Source: a virus | Strand: one strand, 5' to 3' | Virus record (IMG/VR): IMGVR_UViG_3300006790_000088 | Span: 1-28,430 of that record | DNA: 28,430 nt | Shown: piece after piece, positions 11,001-17,495 of the stretch | Position numbering within the stretch: position 1 is the stretch's first letter | Layout: each line of letters starts with the position of its first letter | Program-made: the position numbers and the translations under genes | Notes under the pieces: generated by a model | Told to the model about the DNA's origin: nothing | Seen by the model: only the letters and a program-made list of their open reading frames with translations | The model's database searches: none

Positions 11001-13126
11001 ATATATACAAAGGAGGATTTGAAGATAAAGGTAAAGGAACTCCCCAGGGGGATGGTAAAGACAAAGCTATGCGTAAAATAGCAGACGGATTTATTGGAGA
11101 AGTTTCAGATAAATCCAAAAAATCAAGTACGCTTACTAGTCATACTAAAATTAATTCTGAAAAAAATAGATTAGAATACCCTGATTCTCCTACCGTATCT
11201 TATGAACCTTTTAATATAGCTCCTAAAGTAATAATGCTAGCTAGAAACGGGGCTTTAAAAGGAAAAGACCTAAGTTCTTCTACTTTGGGAATGATAAAAT
11301 TATCTCATGAAAACGGTGCTAAATTTGTTGTTGGTGATATGCCTGGAGTGGATAGTCAATTTATAGATTATCTAAAAGAGATAGGTGCTAATTTTACTAT
11401 TTATCATACAGGTAAAACACCTAGAATTAAAGTTAGTGTAACTCAACCACAAGTTAAAATGGAAACAGATGTTGAATACATACCCACTCGTGGTATTGAT
11501 GACATCTCAAGTATACTTGAAGGAGATTATCCAATAGCAAATTCCTACATCAAGATGATAGGTACAGCTAAAGCATTAGTATCAAAATTTTTCCCATACT
11601 ATGAATCTGGTTTAGAAGATGCAAAAGCAAATATCGCAAACGAACTTGCCACTGAGTCATTAACAATAGATCAAATAAAAGCTATCAATAAAGATGCATT
11701 CATGCACCTAATAAGTCAAAAGCAGGAAGGATATGCACCATCTCCATTTGCTCCATTGTTTTCAACACAATGGGAAAACAAATTGTTAACTGGAGACAAT
11801 AATATTGCAGTACAATTCAGAAAACTAAGAAGTGAAATTGCTGATGCAGATCCAACGGATTCAATAAAAACATTAATGAACCCTGATACTGCAGAGTCTA
11901 AGTTTTTTAGTAAACTCGATGAGAATGAAGATAACACTGCAAAAGAAAAAACCACTAGTATTACAATGGATGGTCTTAGAACCATGCTTAGAAAAAGATT
12001 TAGTATCACAAAGAATGAAAAAGACATGATACGGAATAAAAGAAAACCCAAATCTTTGCTTCTAAGGACAAAAAGATCTAATGAATTTTCAAGAATAGGT
12101 AGTGAAAAGAATATCAAAATTGGAAATGAAATGTATACCATTAAATACAAAGGGGCTCATACATTAGACACAATAAAAACATCAAAAGATGTATTGATCA
12201 AAAAATTAGCATTAAAGAAAGCAGACAAAAGAAGACAAAAAGATTACAAGAACAATTATCTAGTAAAAAACTCTAAAGGGGAGAAATTTATCATTCAAAG
12301 AAAAACGTTCAAAAATTTCCTGGAAGGAACTGGAAAACAAATACACTTGTATGATATCTTTAGAACACCTCCAAAACAACAAAGAAAAATAGAAGAGAAA
12401 AAAGAAACTGATAGATATAGACATAAAACATTATCGTTCAATCAAGACTTTGCATATAGTAAAGAAGAAAAAGATACAATGACTCAAGGTTTTATGAATA
12501 TGTTAACTCATGAAAATGAAAAAGTAAGAGAGTTTGCGAAGAATCTTGTATACTATCACATTTTATCCAGAGGATTTGATAATGGTGTAAACGCATTTAT
12601 TGATATGATTCCAAATGAAGTGTGGGATGATCCAGGAATGTCTTTGCTATACAAGAAAGATGAAGAGGGAAATTTAGTACAAGAGCTAATCTCACTAAAC
12701 GAATACATTAGAAAGCACCAGCTTAATTACTTCAAGGATCCTAAATTTTTCAAAACCTTCATTGAAGATTTTATTGCACATAGGAGTGCAACTCCATATT
12801 TAATTAGACAAGTAAAACTTAAATCTGGTGAGATCAAAAAACTAAATAATAACAAAAGTGTTAGTTTGCCACCTGATAGCAAATTAGGATTGTATCCTAA
12901 GTTTTACAAAACTTTACATCAAGGTAAATTTATGCTATTGGTAAGAACAGCCCCAGGTAAATATGTAAAGTTTAATTCTTATGATCCAGCTAATACAAGC
13001 GGTGAAATAAATGATATGTGGAGATTTCAAAGATTTAATATTGAAAGACTAAAAGACAAAAAAGATTTAACTACAAACAGCGATAGACAACAAGATCAAA
13101 ATGAGAATTTTATCTGTGCATTTTAA
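2093..13126 (+). CDS. Giant crAss-like virion RNA polymerase fused to zincin and SLOG-like modules (3,677 aa)
   Basis: Probably a single-polypeptide DNA-directed RNA polymerase packaged in the capsid and injected to transcribe early genes, as established for phi14:2 gp66. The catalytic motif GSDFDIDK puts the metal-binding aspartates at D2505, D2507 and D2509, preceded by a Pro-Thr-Gln-Gly segment as expected for the second double-psi barrel. Other polymerase-like blocks are IGSQFMKLL (about 2193-2201) and VDNANDP (about 2747-2753). Upstream, HEAFH (H952, E953, H956) with a following Glu-rich helix (to E1036) marks a zincin metallopeptidase module. A heptad-like coiled coil lies near 503-560, and two A-x-x-GY-type motifs at 477-490 and 855-868 recall modules of phage polyvalent proteins. 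Residues about 3043-3115 (GDMPGVD, 3081-3087) look SLOG/Rossmann-like. The protein appears much longer than phi14:2 gp66. It starts in the TAATG overlap with the upstream gene. The polymerase call is strong; the accessory modules are motif-level readings. Confidence 0.88.
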   Translation: MALGCINILSPDFLDLKKQTGLNEHILAAKIKSWQDRNKRELDEFPTADDLGYIARYNFSSDIDTNTINYNLKVVDALLKISENRKTIRLNTKDKPYIEENLTKALATSVPKAQIKMVFDKLREKGVTSMPVDQLITDLLAENSFAIEISTAVEYTKRDKASGVETFISNGYVYSGVQGIYNRYKLKDSSLEDSSESNVDFDTEETISETDFETAKKTAVGFKTPSRHFDYVNITGGENYRENAIRTPGILNISSGLGSHITDFSEGIPDMLGWFRSDDRAMISKAKLASELTKDLKDNLVVQITNGKITVLDSWEDADESEHLDQIMEYPNVFDSSELYNGKFVVDKSVIEEAVGSGYTLDSVEVSEDAYTRRILELQSYLFQENRDKSKLTKQEYKKGDKVFVNGEAYIFGKKAIPSTGLEPKIYLHHVNNTTQQKYDLIVDPSSVTSTSNQFLQLLNTDNNWVTFFVKSILQDSARRGYEKVLFPTGRTAAKIEQHVPLKDQLTTLEEQIQKLSDFDKAKLQEELKQTQIEVKEKEDEIAELEEKMQALVDKAEFGFQEIYVNVEGYDNARIQHTDSPARKGNDTYLALLPENYKGYYIYAYNVGRDRDNNAFPPIVPSKVAIPITDEKALEYYEAETHTILKLNVHDRQEYLNLKNKVDFLSQEGKIIQLKDNIKNFEVIKRSNEKRIEEYRNEKADLLKTGPPIESFYENRVTNTLNKIFGKSNVKKITDEHSNTWNEVNVGEEQLADVAFSRKPVTSAFRISKTKSGQKEYDLDKKPKGESTEVELVIDPSRTLDITEAQESGIATNDMLIYEQILREAKYEYDYVTSDTYKQMSPLSRDEDIGAIVAKKALEKGYEGVIQYKSPYAPNVQAIRDKGRKYTKFGSLNPNQIDLDDAKQWLESRGLSFDMAQQTIEIAKGMPHGVEGLFSEGVIYLSKYATKGTEYHEAFHAVFRMFLTDEQQDAILAESKKQRPVSQEELDELEEAGYFRIGDDGKIYKNIDVKAQGKGKPTIITGEELERLVLEERLAEQFRSYVISNQKVKSLSEKIQKFFSDLWKYIKYYFSNKMTIDRLFFNIDKGRINKKNLNMRFASKGAAASFSRNESKLYNKFSDSQIENIINDINSYFISLNKQFPEDSPNDLYSAIRRQIKKGIFVKNNNLLTSKEASFHIENLKMLLDDDLNITKEFQDYMTNNNLVFRQHNGIKIGKTLLFTDLLWEDASAEYGNIEDRGILYKAKIGLQRFGYKVYGDEVSIHEDQDDIDEKIYDKSHLEENRKDTLSKDIKEFLTFIPVLVKDSNDQFVKKVGILGADVYYNFDELYSNIAFSLTNSKSYDHMIKNLELRSNNFPELKSVLNELKSKQKNEMFKSKFYSAMANTYNNFIGAIEEVMLDANGTKAGIRVRYYNSNLNNVEKKLLKRWKNNSRASDGTGLLTNSDENELVINEDILDRLNDTSEDSIGNVLMNYYNRRKRSLNSIPLDEEIDAIAEFANLLGMDIPRETFELAFNNGIIIKNQPIKGYDLFGYLTGGASTVDDALKLKLYEKANDNTPVATLVKEDANGYIMDPYTEYVSVIKKFALLSASFERNAHGSFINAANKSTYPINTNTTLDRIINAAKTYDSKSTEFWDEWLRQFKEDPFYMPSRGSSNRDKRKYDSILISEILNSTSTFINDMLEISDFDAYKKRNEFVTKNTFELLSDKLSLIHRLNAFGNNGNANEMLIVLPTLADRTRMMMLSLPRLSHYFTNNDGYTFTNTNKLQDKDGNYSIFMRYVVQDILDAQNGEKMTTRIKNYDKNHKLFRQLPYLNETEAGKKLMEYALANPDAQLTNPSEEVSKLLDQVQLEINKYVENEIQQKTRTYKTTVGKNISDEVLNIYEKKGRGQSDLSKNEKKSMFIKDYIVNTMIFEAEIIKLTSGDPGLYKNSLKGDEQINTLENESKRYGSLATPGTEFRIQDAPDSYGSKPKYTIGVINDIFRKNETLLESLDKIITDKRVLDVYKEGNKKQGSNVADGMGITTLEYYRSISRGNGTWGDKNGVKEQAYQNYKKNGGRFVDNKGRQVKLKPLKTYSDGLYLKDFGNGVKKVVRIMVKHSTFPLLAEFTKGTGFDNIRMRMEKSGPFEKIENISPIDEINMDSAIKSGLHNAIDLELDNDGNPSIESLSKMQGIELDTHFLRMPQIIPDTAKESRIGSQFMKLLITNLKKNFDNPYVVGNTVLTGKQLYDIYGELIEQQLEMGVDKVFSDFGIPKNEKGQYDLDGVFNSADKTLAMLKNIRKVLNNSIEERELPDTYLKALNIVKVEESNEKDYDFASPLAMPVFAEKFANIILAICKRGFMRININGQGLVQIAEIGKVKTDEEGTHGLKFIQGKEETVSASAVENVVKDVDEETGKETFYEKIVQYNDEYWTVKEKRGDKVKIQKIISAEIAMPWEFAQRLNLPKNKNGEYDISSIPKDVLTLIGYRIPTQGKNSMLPLKIVKILPKSMSKMIMVPAEITTQMGSDFDIDKLFTMIPNLKVKGTLKDGQKFDWFETYKSELLKNLPKNIKLSDKQISLLLEDTEYYLEIEGLDADEETAVHGAAIQAKKKTVKALNNLKNWTISKVKYDINNLKKATKKGLENAYIDIAHAMLTSPYHIDDVLKTIDSPLLPGLANFFKRTIADYNAILDRNNVDSQRALEERNKAGSKGISISAVATTGQAGRQFTKLKTGIPYLIDNKKYSDLTLTEDKEGNDISYQLQQHLTIAVDNANDPIMLFLMDNAFTSGVRNAIISLGISHESMKGDSLKKMSKEKGIDVEGLDDLFKSANGDAVVWASFFLNQPIIRKLYKEYINKEGTPGKLYRIANSILSSKMKAEIINATGDTELDSLVNYVQLDIPLKSEKLIENFNKSLDDKSDVFAKDQLQVLGLFLQLFTTGNDISKVNRILNSDRIKDFNNPAGIEAHLDLIDYFEKKKIITERVRAVEKANVNIYKGGFEDKGKGTPQGDGKDKAMRKIADGFIGEVSDKSKKSSTLTSHTKINSEKNRLEYPDSPTVSYEPFNIAPKVIMLARNGALKGKDLSSSTLGMIKLSHENGAKFVVGDMPGVDSQFIDYLKEIGANFTIYHTGKTPRIKVSVTQPQVKMETDVEYIPTRGIDDISSILEGDYPIANSYIKMIGTAKALVSKFFPYYESGLEDAKANIANELATESLTIDQIKAINKDAFMHLISQKQEGYAPSPFAPLFSTQWENKLLTGDNNIAVQFRKLRSEIADADPTDSIKTLMNPDTAESKFFSKLDENEDNTAKEKTTSITMDGLRTMLRKRFSITKNEKDMIRNKRKPKSLLLRTKRSNEFSRIGSEKNIKIGNEMYTIKYKGAHTLDTIKTSKDVLIKKLALKKADKRRQKDYKNNYLVKNSKGEKFIIQRKTFKNFLEGTGKQIHLYDIFRTPPKQQRKIEEKKETDRYRHKTLSFNQDFAYSKEEKDTMTQGFMNMLTHENEKVREFAKNLVYYHILSRGFDNGVNAFIDMIPNEVWDDPGMSLLYKKDEEGNLVQELISLNEYIRKHQLNYFKDPKFFKTFIEDFIAHRSATPYLIRQVKLKSGEIKKLNNNKSVSLPPDSKLGLYPKFYKTLHQGKFMLLVRTAPGKYVKFNSYDPANTSGEINDMWRFQRFNIERLKDKKDLTTNSDRQQDQNENFICAF

Positions 13127-13137
13127 AATAAGCAGTA

Positions 13138-16100
13138 ATGGCAATATCATGTAAGCATCAAATAGATGCATTAAACAATAAAGGCAGACTTGTAAAAGAG
13201 GATAGTGCGTTATATAAAGAGTTAAATGATCTTCTAGGTAAAGAAGATCTTGCTGATCTTACGTACAATCAAATAAACAGTGATGAGTTTAAAGCTGAGT
13301 TTGGAAATTTTAGACTGTACTACAACTTTGACGTTATTCAAAAGAAAGAATTGAAAAGCGTATACACAGAAGAAACAGCAAAGTCAGAAGCACAAAGAAT
13401 AAACAACATTTACGGAGAAAATAGTGCTGTGGCAATTAAATCTGGAGATAATTGGGATGTAACGTTAATATTACCTTCAGATAACTCAGTAACAAAAGCA
13501 GTTAACCGACAGGGTGAACCATTGATTTTTTATCAAACGGGAGAAAATACATTTACAACTAGTCTTGCTGAAGCAGGATTATATGAAACTCCTGAAGACT
13601 ATGAAGGTACATTGCCAAGAGTTAAAAAAGGAGAAACTTTTCCATTATTCTTGAACATAAAGACAAAAGAAGATGGAGAAATTGAAGAAATGGGCGATCT
13701 TTTTGAAAACGTAAAAGCAACAATAAAAAATGAAGGTGTTGCCTATTTTGCAGCTACAGGTAAAGCAATTACGATAATTACTGAAGAAGAGATAAAAAAA
13801 GAAATAGAACTTGATGTAGACGCAACTGAAGAAGAGATAGAAAGAAATCGAGAATTAAATACACTTGCCCTTACGACAATAGAGTCTCTTGAAAAGAAAC
13901 TTGAAATTATAAAAAGAAAAGAAGAGAAAAAGGATAAGAGTAAAAGAAGAGGTACGTTAGTAGGAAAATTATCTGAACAAATAAAAGAACTTAGAAAACT
14001 TAGATCGCTAACTGGAAATATAAATGATGAAAGTGTAGCAGAAAGAAATTTACTAATACTTCATAAATTTTTACAATTCGCAAAAGACTCAGTAGAAGCT
14101 GTAGATAAAAGAGTAAGTCTTATCGAAAAAGAGATCAAAAGTGGAAAACTTGAACCAAAGCAACTATTAAAAAGAATAGCTACTGCAAAAGATTACATGT
14201 CAGTATTTGATATGGCAACTGATATAGCCGACACCATAAAAGATCTTGAAGGAATTGTTAGCATTGACTTAGACTTAAGTGAAGAGAAATTAAGAACAGA
14301 ATTTGTAGACCCTATAATGGGAAGCATTAATATGTTGAACGGTAAATACATCAGATTAGCTAAACCTATAATTGTTGACTTTTTAAGTAAATACACTGGT
14401 GACACTAAGCTTACAAAAAGAGACATTCATAATATGCTCACACACGTACATGATGATATTGATTATATAACATATTTAGCAGACTCTTTAGCAGATTCAA
14501 CAGATAGGGTGTTAGCACTAGTTGATAAAGTGATCAAGACTGAAAAAGCAAAAATAAATTTTGAGATGGTAAGTTTCAGAAACACAGAAATGAAAAAGGT
14601 AATAAACGATCTCAAAAGATCACAATCTGTTTCTGCAAACAATCACGAAAAGTTCTACAATTTTATGTTAGATCGTGATTCAAAAGGAAAACTAACTGGA
14701 AAATATATAGAAAAAGATTCACAAAGGTATAAAAGCTTAACAGCAGCTCAAAAAGCATTTTATGATTTGTTTCATGAAAATTATCAAGAACATCAAAAAA
14801 GACTTGGTGCAGGGTTTCAAAGGAAATATTTTATTCCATCAATTTTGAAACCAGGAAGCGAAAGAGCATTTCAAGACGTAAGGGGAGTTTCATCAGCAGT
14901 TAATGCTGCAGCTAAATCAATGGGAGACTTAGTAAAAAGAAGAGAAGATGAAAAAGACTACATAGAAGTTTATACAGATGAGCAAGGTAGAGAATTTAAA
15001 TTTATTCCTATAAAATACACCTCAAGGATAAGTAGAGAAAAAGATAAAGGAGTTAATCCAGATGATATATCTCTGAATTTAGAGGAAAGTCTGCAAATGT
15101 TTATGACAATGGCTAAAAATTATACAGCAATGACCAGCGTTGTAACAGAAATTATGGCAGTTCAAGATCTTGTAGCTGTAAGAAGAGTTACTCAAAAGAA
15201 AGGAACTAAACAAATGGTTACTGGTACTTTTAGTAAATTAATAGGTGGTGAAGAAAGAAAAGAAGTTACTGAAGCAGGAATTACAAGTAATGCTTACAAA
15301 CAATTGAAAACATATCTTGATATGCAAATGTTTGGTGAGCGAAAGAAAGATGAAGGTAACTTATTATTTGACTCATTAGACAAAGCAAAAACTCTTGACC
15401 TGCTTGGTAAATATACATCTCTAAGATCACTTGCAGCCAACCTGTATTCAGGTATCAACAACGTATCTGTGGCAAACGTAATGAACATGATCGAAGGAGC
15501 TGGTGGACAGTTCTATGAAAGAAAACATTTACGACAAGCTAAAGCAGATTACGCTAAGAACATATATGGATTTGTAAAAGATGCGGTATCAGAGTTTCCA
15601 GAGAATGAAATAAGCATATGGATGGATTCATATGATATCTTTCAAGAGTTCGATCAATATGGTAATAAGCTACCATCAAAATCTCTTGCTAGACGTTTAG
15701 CAAGTAAAGTAACCTATATTATGCAAAGCTCTGGAGAGCACATGATACAGACCGAAGTTGCTTTAGCAATGGCTAGAAGTCATAGAATTATAAACAAGCC
15801 AGGATCGAAAGATGGAACAATAATGAGCTATCAGGACTGGTTAATCGCTAATCCAGATAAACCAAATAACAAACAAAGTAAAAAAGAATTCGAAAGCTAC
15901 CCAACAGTAAAAGATTCTATAGGTGTAAAGGACGGAGTATCGTGGACACAGACAAAAGACGGAGTAAAAATTACTCAGGAACAAATGATCAGGTTCACAG
16001 AACGAATCAAAGGTGTTTACCAATACCTACATGGTAATTACTCTAAGAATGATGCAGCTGTATTGCAACAAAAAGCATTTGGAAGACTTCTTATTTTATT

Positions 16101-16740
16101 CCGTAAGTGGCTAATGCCTGGATGGAAGAGAAGATGGGGTAAAGATACATATGATAATAGAGATGTATACAATGAAAGATTAGGTGCTAACACTGGAGGA
16201 TATTATGTAATAACTTACAAATTTCTTAAACAGTACATAACTGAGGTAAAAGGAAATGTACTTGCAATGGGAGTGCTTAAAGAACAATGGAGCGCATTAC
16301 CTGAATGGAAAAAATCAGCAGTTAAAAAAACAGTAGCTGAATTCGCAATAGGTGGAGCAGTAATGCTATTACTTACACTTTTAGGAAGTCTTGAAAGTGA
16401 TGATGAAGATGATTGGATGAGATCAATGTTAGTATATCAGCTGCACAGGCTTGATTCAGAAATATCTTTCTACAGAAATCTAGGATCAGGAATAGAAGTA
16501 TTACGATCTCCTTCAGCTGCTATGAGTACTATAGGAGCAGTAGGAAAAGCATTTAAGACTTCATTTGGTCCAGCATTTAACTTTGGAGAAGACTGGATGG
16601 AATATGAAAAGTATGAACGTGGTAAACATAAAGGTAAAACTAAAGCAAGTGTAGCACTTAAAAAACTAGTACCTATCACAAGTCAGATAGAAAGAATGCT
16701 TACACCATATGATGTTGCGAAATATTTGGAAAGTTTATAA
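13138..16740 (+). CDS. Giant virion-associated protein downstream of the RNA polymerase, with C-terminal hydrophobic segment (1,200 aa)
   Basis: Starts 11 bases after the polymerase stop and ends just before a strong terminator, so it is the last gene of the late unit. No known enzyme motif is recognised. Residues about 228-300 are highly charged and helical (Glu/Lys/Arg heptads, probable coiled coil). The middle contains a Tyr/Asn-rich block followed by a Ser/Leu/Ala-rich region around 760-800. Around 980-1000 a basic-aromatic stretch (FRKWLMPGWKRRWG) is followed by one clear hydrophobic segment at about 1069-1086 (AIGGAVMLLLTLLG), then an acidic patch SDDEDDW. A single late hydrophobic helix next to basic aromatics would suit a cargo or ejection protein that contacts a membrane during DNA delivery; this is inference. 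The N-terminus MAISC resembles the MALGC start of the upstream polymerase protein. High confidence that it is a gene, moderate that it is a virion cargo protein. Confidence 0.82.
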   Translation: MAISCKHQIDALNNKGRLVKEDSALYKELNDLLGKEDLADLTYNQINSDEFKAEFGNFRLYYNFDVIQKKELKSVYTEETAKSEAQRINNIYGENSAVAIKSGDNWDVTLILPSDNSVTKAVNRQGEPLIFYQTGENTFTTSLAEAGLYETPEDYEGTLPRVKKGETFPLFLNIKTKEDGEIEEMGDLFENVKATIKNEGVAYFAATGKAITIITEEEIKKEIELDVDATEEEIERNRELNTLALTTIESLEKKLEIIKRKEEKKDKSKRRGTLVGKLSEQIKELRKLRSLTGNINDESVAERNLLILHKFLQFAKDSVEAVDKRVSLIEKEIKSGKLEPKQLLKRIATAKDYMSVFDMATDIADTIKDLEGIVSIDLDLSEEKLRTEFVDPIMGSINMLNGKYIRLAKPIIVDFLSKYTGDTKLTKRDIHNMLTHVHDDIDYITYLADSLADSTDRVLALVDKVIKTEKAKINFEMVSFRNTEMKKVINDLKRSQSVSANNHEKFYNFMLDRDSKGKLTGKYIEKDSQRYKSLTAAQKAFYDLFHENYQEHQKRLGAGFQRKYFIPSILKPGSERAFQDVRGVSSAVNAAAKSMGDLVKRREDEKDYIEVYTDEQGREFKFIPIKYTSRISREKDKGVNPDDISLNLEESLQMFMTMAKNYTAMTSVVTEIMAVQDLVAVRRVTQKKGTKQMVTGTFSKLIGGEERKEVTEAGITSNAYKQLKTYLDMQMFGERKKDEGNLLFDSLDKAKTLDLLGKYTSLRSLAANLYSGINNVSVANVMNMIEGAGGQFYERKHLRQAKADYAKNIYGFVKDAVSEFPENEISIWMDSYDIFQEFDQYGNKLPSKSLARRLASKVTYIMQSSGEHMIQTEVALAMARSHRIINKPGSKDGTIMSYQDWLIANPDKPNNKQSKKEFESYPTVKDSIGVKDGVSWTQTKDGVKITQEQMIRFTERIKGVYQYLHGNYSKNDAAVLQQKAFGRLLILFRKWLMPGWKRRWGKDTYDNRDVYNERLGANTGGYYVITYKFLKQYITEVKGNVLAMGVLKEQWSALPEWKKSAVKKTVAEFAIGGAVMLLLTLLGSLESDDEDDWMRSMLVYQLHRLDSEISFYRNLGSGIEVLRSPSAAMSTIGAVGKAFKTSFGPAFNFGEDWMEYEKYERGKHKGKTKASVALKKLVPITSQIERMLTPYDVAKYLESL

Positions 16741-16916
16741 TATTGTCCTACATTAGTAGTCGATTTTCTAATTTCTGTTTTTCATAATTAATAATTTCTG
16801 ATTGTTAATTGTTTTGATTTGATTTATAATTTGCTCATCTAGCAAGCCCTCTACCGCCAGGTAGGGGGTTTTTTCTTAAATAGCAAATAAAAAAAAAGTA
16901 AACGGCCCCTAACGTA
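16741..16916. other. Convergent intergenic region between the two transcription units
   Basis: This 176-base stretch separates the rightward giant genes from the leftward operon. It is very AT-rich and holds the rightward terminator, two copies of TAATTTCTG about 23 bases apart, and a run of nine A residues (16889-16897) that reads as T9 on the minus strand. That T9 run could end leftward transcription, but the preceding GGGGCC-containing sequence forms only a weak hairpin. No tRNA cloverleaf or gene is visible. Confidence 0.6.
16847..16874 (+). terminator. Rho-independent terminator of the rightward giant-gene unit
   Basis: A 9-bp stem (CCCTCTACC pairing with GGTAGGGGG, one T-G wobble) closes a GCCA loop and is followed by six T residues. 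The upstream AAG can extend pairing into the T run. It lies 107 bases after the stop of the 1,200-aa gene. On the opposite strand the same hairpin has no T tract, so it is a one-way terminator. Confidence 0.9.
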
Positions 16917-17162
16917 TTAGTTCAAGCACTCCAGGTCATCGGTGGGAAATGCAACGAATGGACACCAATTATCGTCATTGATGGACCATAGTGTATCGTA
17001 TCCTTTACTACACAACATCTCAACTGAATACTCCCGTTCTCTAATCTGAGCCATGACATGAAAATAAGCCAATGCTTCACTACATTGCTTATCTGCTACA
17101 ACGGTTTCTTTTTCAAACATATCACTAATATAAAAAAAAGAACAAGATAACATCCAGATCAT
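16917..17162 (-). CDS. Small cysteine-containing protein of unknown function (81 aa)
   Basis: Its ATG overlaps the TGA of the 68-aa membrane protein gene as ATGA, a strong sign that both are real and translationally coupled. The protein has a short hydrophobic N-terminus (MIWMLSCSFFYISDMF), five cysteines (C7, C27, C51, C67, C79) and an acidic, aromatic C-terminal half. The WMLSC segment faintly resembles a lipoprotein box, but there is no positively charged n-region and the hydrophobic stretch is short, so a lipoprotein call is not supported. I recognise no family. As the last gene of the leftward operon next to a small membrane protein, a host-takeover or lysis accessory role is possible but speculative. 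Confidence 0.55.
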   Translation of the reverse strand: MIWMLSCSFFYISDMFEKETVVADKQCSEALAYFHVMAQIREREYSVEMLCSKGYDTLWSINDDNWCPFVAFPTDDLECLN

Positions 17163-17365
17163 GATTTCTCATTCTCATAAAGCTTTACAACAACATACCA
17201 CTGTCTCATCAATACTATCATAAACGACATAGCAATTGCTATCTCAAAGTATAATGGAAGGATTACAAGAAATAGCAACACTATTCCGCCTAAACATACT
17301 ATGTGAAGCAATAGTAATCTGTAGAAAGCTTCATGATTACTTAATAACCATCGAAATAAATCCAT
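17159..17365 (-). CDS. Small two-helix membrane protein (68 aa), holin-like in size
   Basis: Two hydrophobic segments, about residues 17-39 (leucine-rich, containing CLGGIVLLFLVILP) and 42-60 (IAIAMSFMIVLMRQWYVVV), joined by a very short turn, with a charged N-terminus and a KLYENEKS tail. This predicts a helical hairpin in the inner membrane. Size and topology fit class II phage holins, but many unrelated small phage membrane proteins look the same and no endolysin gene is adjacent, so the function is open. The ATG follows immediately after AAAAAGAACAAG, a leader sequence that is duplicated just after the ung stop. It overlaps the downstream 81-aa gene by ATGA. Confidence 0.6.
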   Translation of the reverse strand: MDLFRWLLSNHEAFYRLLLLHIVCLGGIVLLFLVILPLYFEIAIAMSFMIVLMRQWYVVVKLYENEKS

Positions 17366-17495
17366 CTTGTTCTTTTTAAAAGTTAGATAAATTCTTGCTC
17401 ATTTCATGATTAAGTGCATGCGTATGTTCTTGTTTGTATTCTTGCTTATATTCAGAAATCAATGTCTCATGGACATTAAACTTGTTCTTTTTAAA
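17366..17495 (-). repeat. 15-base direct repeat forming the leaders after ung and before the membrane-protein gene
   Basis: CTTGTTCTTTTTAAA (plus strand) occurs exactly at 17366-17380 and at 17481-17495, 115 bases apart. On the transcribed minus strand it reads TTTAAAAAGAACAAG. One copy ends directly at the ATG of the 68-aa gene; the other directly follows the ung stop codon region. A 12-base inverted copy (AAAAAGAACAAG on the plus strand) lies at 17135-17146 inside the 81-aa gene. Confidence 0.6.
17376..17462 (-). CDS. Possible tiny ORF (28 codons) between ung and the membrane-protein gene
   Basis: The minus strand of the 130-base gap after ung is open in one frame, from just after a TAA next to the ung stop to the TAA at 17376-17378. 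The only usable start is a TTG at 17462; there is no ATG at the position matching the neighbouring gene's start. The peptide is hydrophilic with a tandem EYKQEYKQE. It could be a decayed small gene or chance. Confidence 0.2.
   Translation of the reverse strand: MISEYKQEYKQEHTHALNHEMSKNLSNF

Noticed and set aside
11716-12150. 144-codon minus-strand frame inside the giant polymerase gene
   Set aside because: It is antisense to a clearly coding frame, has hydrophobic low-complexity composition of a shadow frame, and no leader or neighbours support it. The many other minus-strand frames under the giant genes were rejected for the same reason.
2093-16740. Alternative genetic code (TAG read as Gln), as in some crAss-like phages
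   Set aside because: No in-frame TAG occurs in the giant genes, where recoded lineages normally use it, and TAA is the main stop.
16885-16920. Leftward terminator after the 81-aa gene
   Set aside because: A T9 run exists on the minus strand, but the preceding sequence pairs only over about three bases, so a hairpin terminator cannot be supported.
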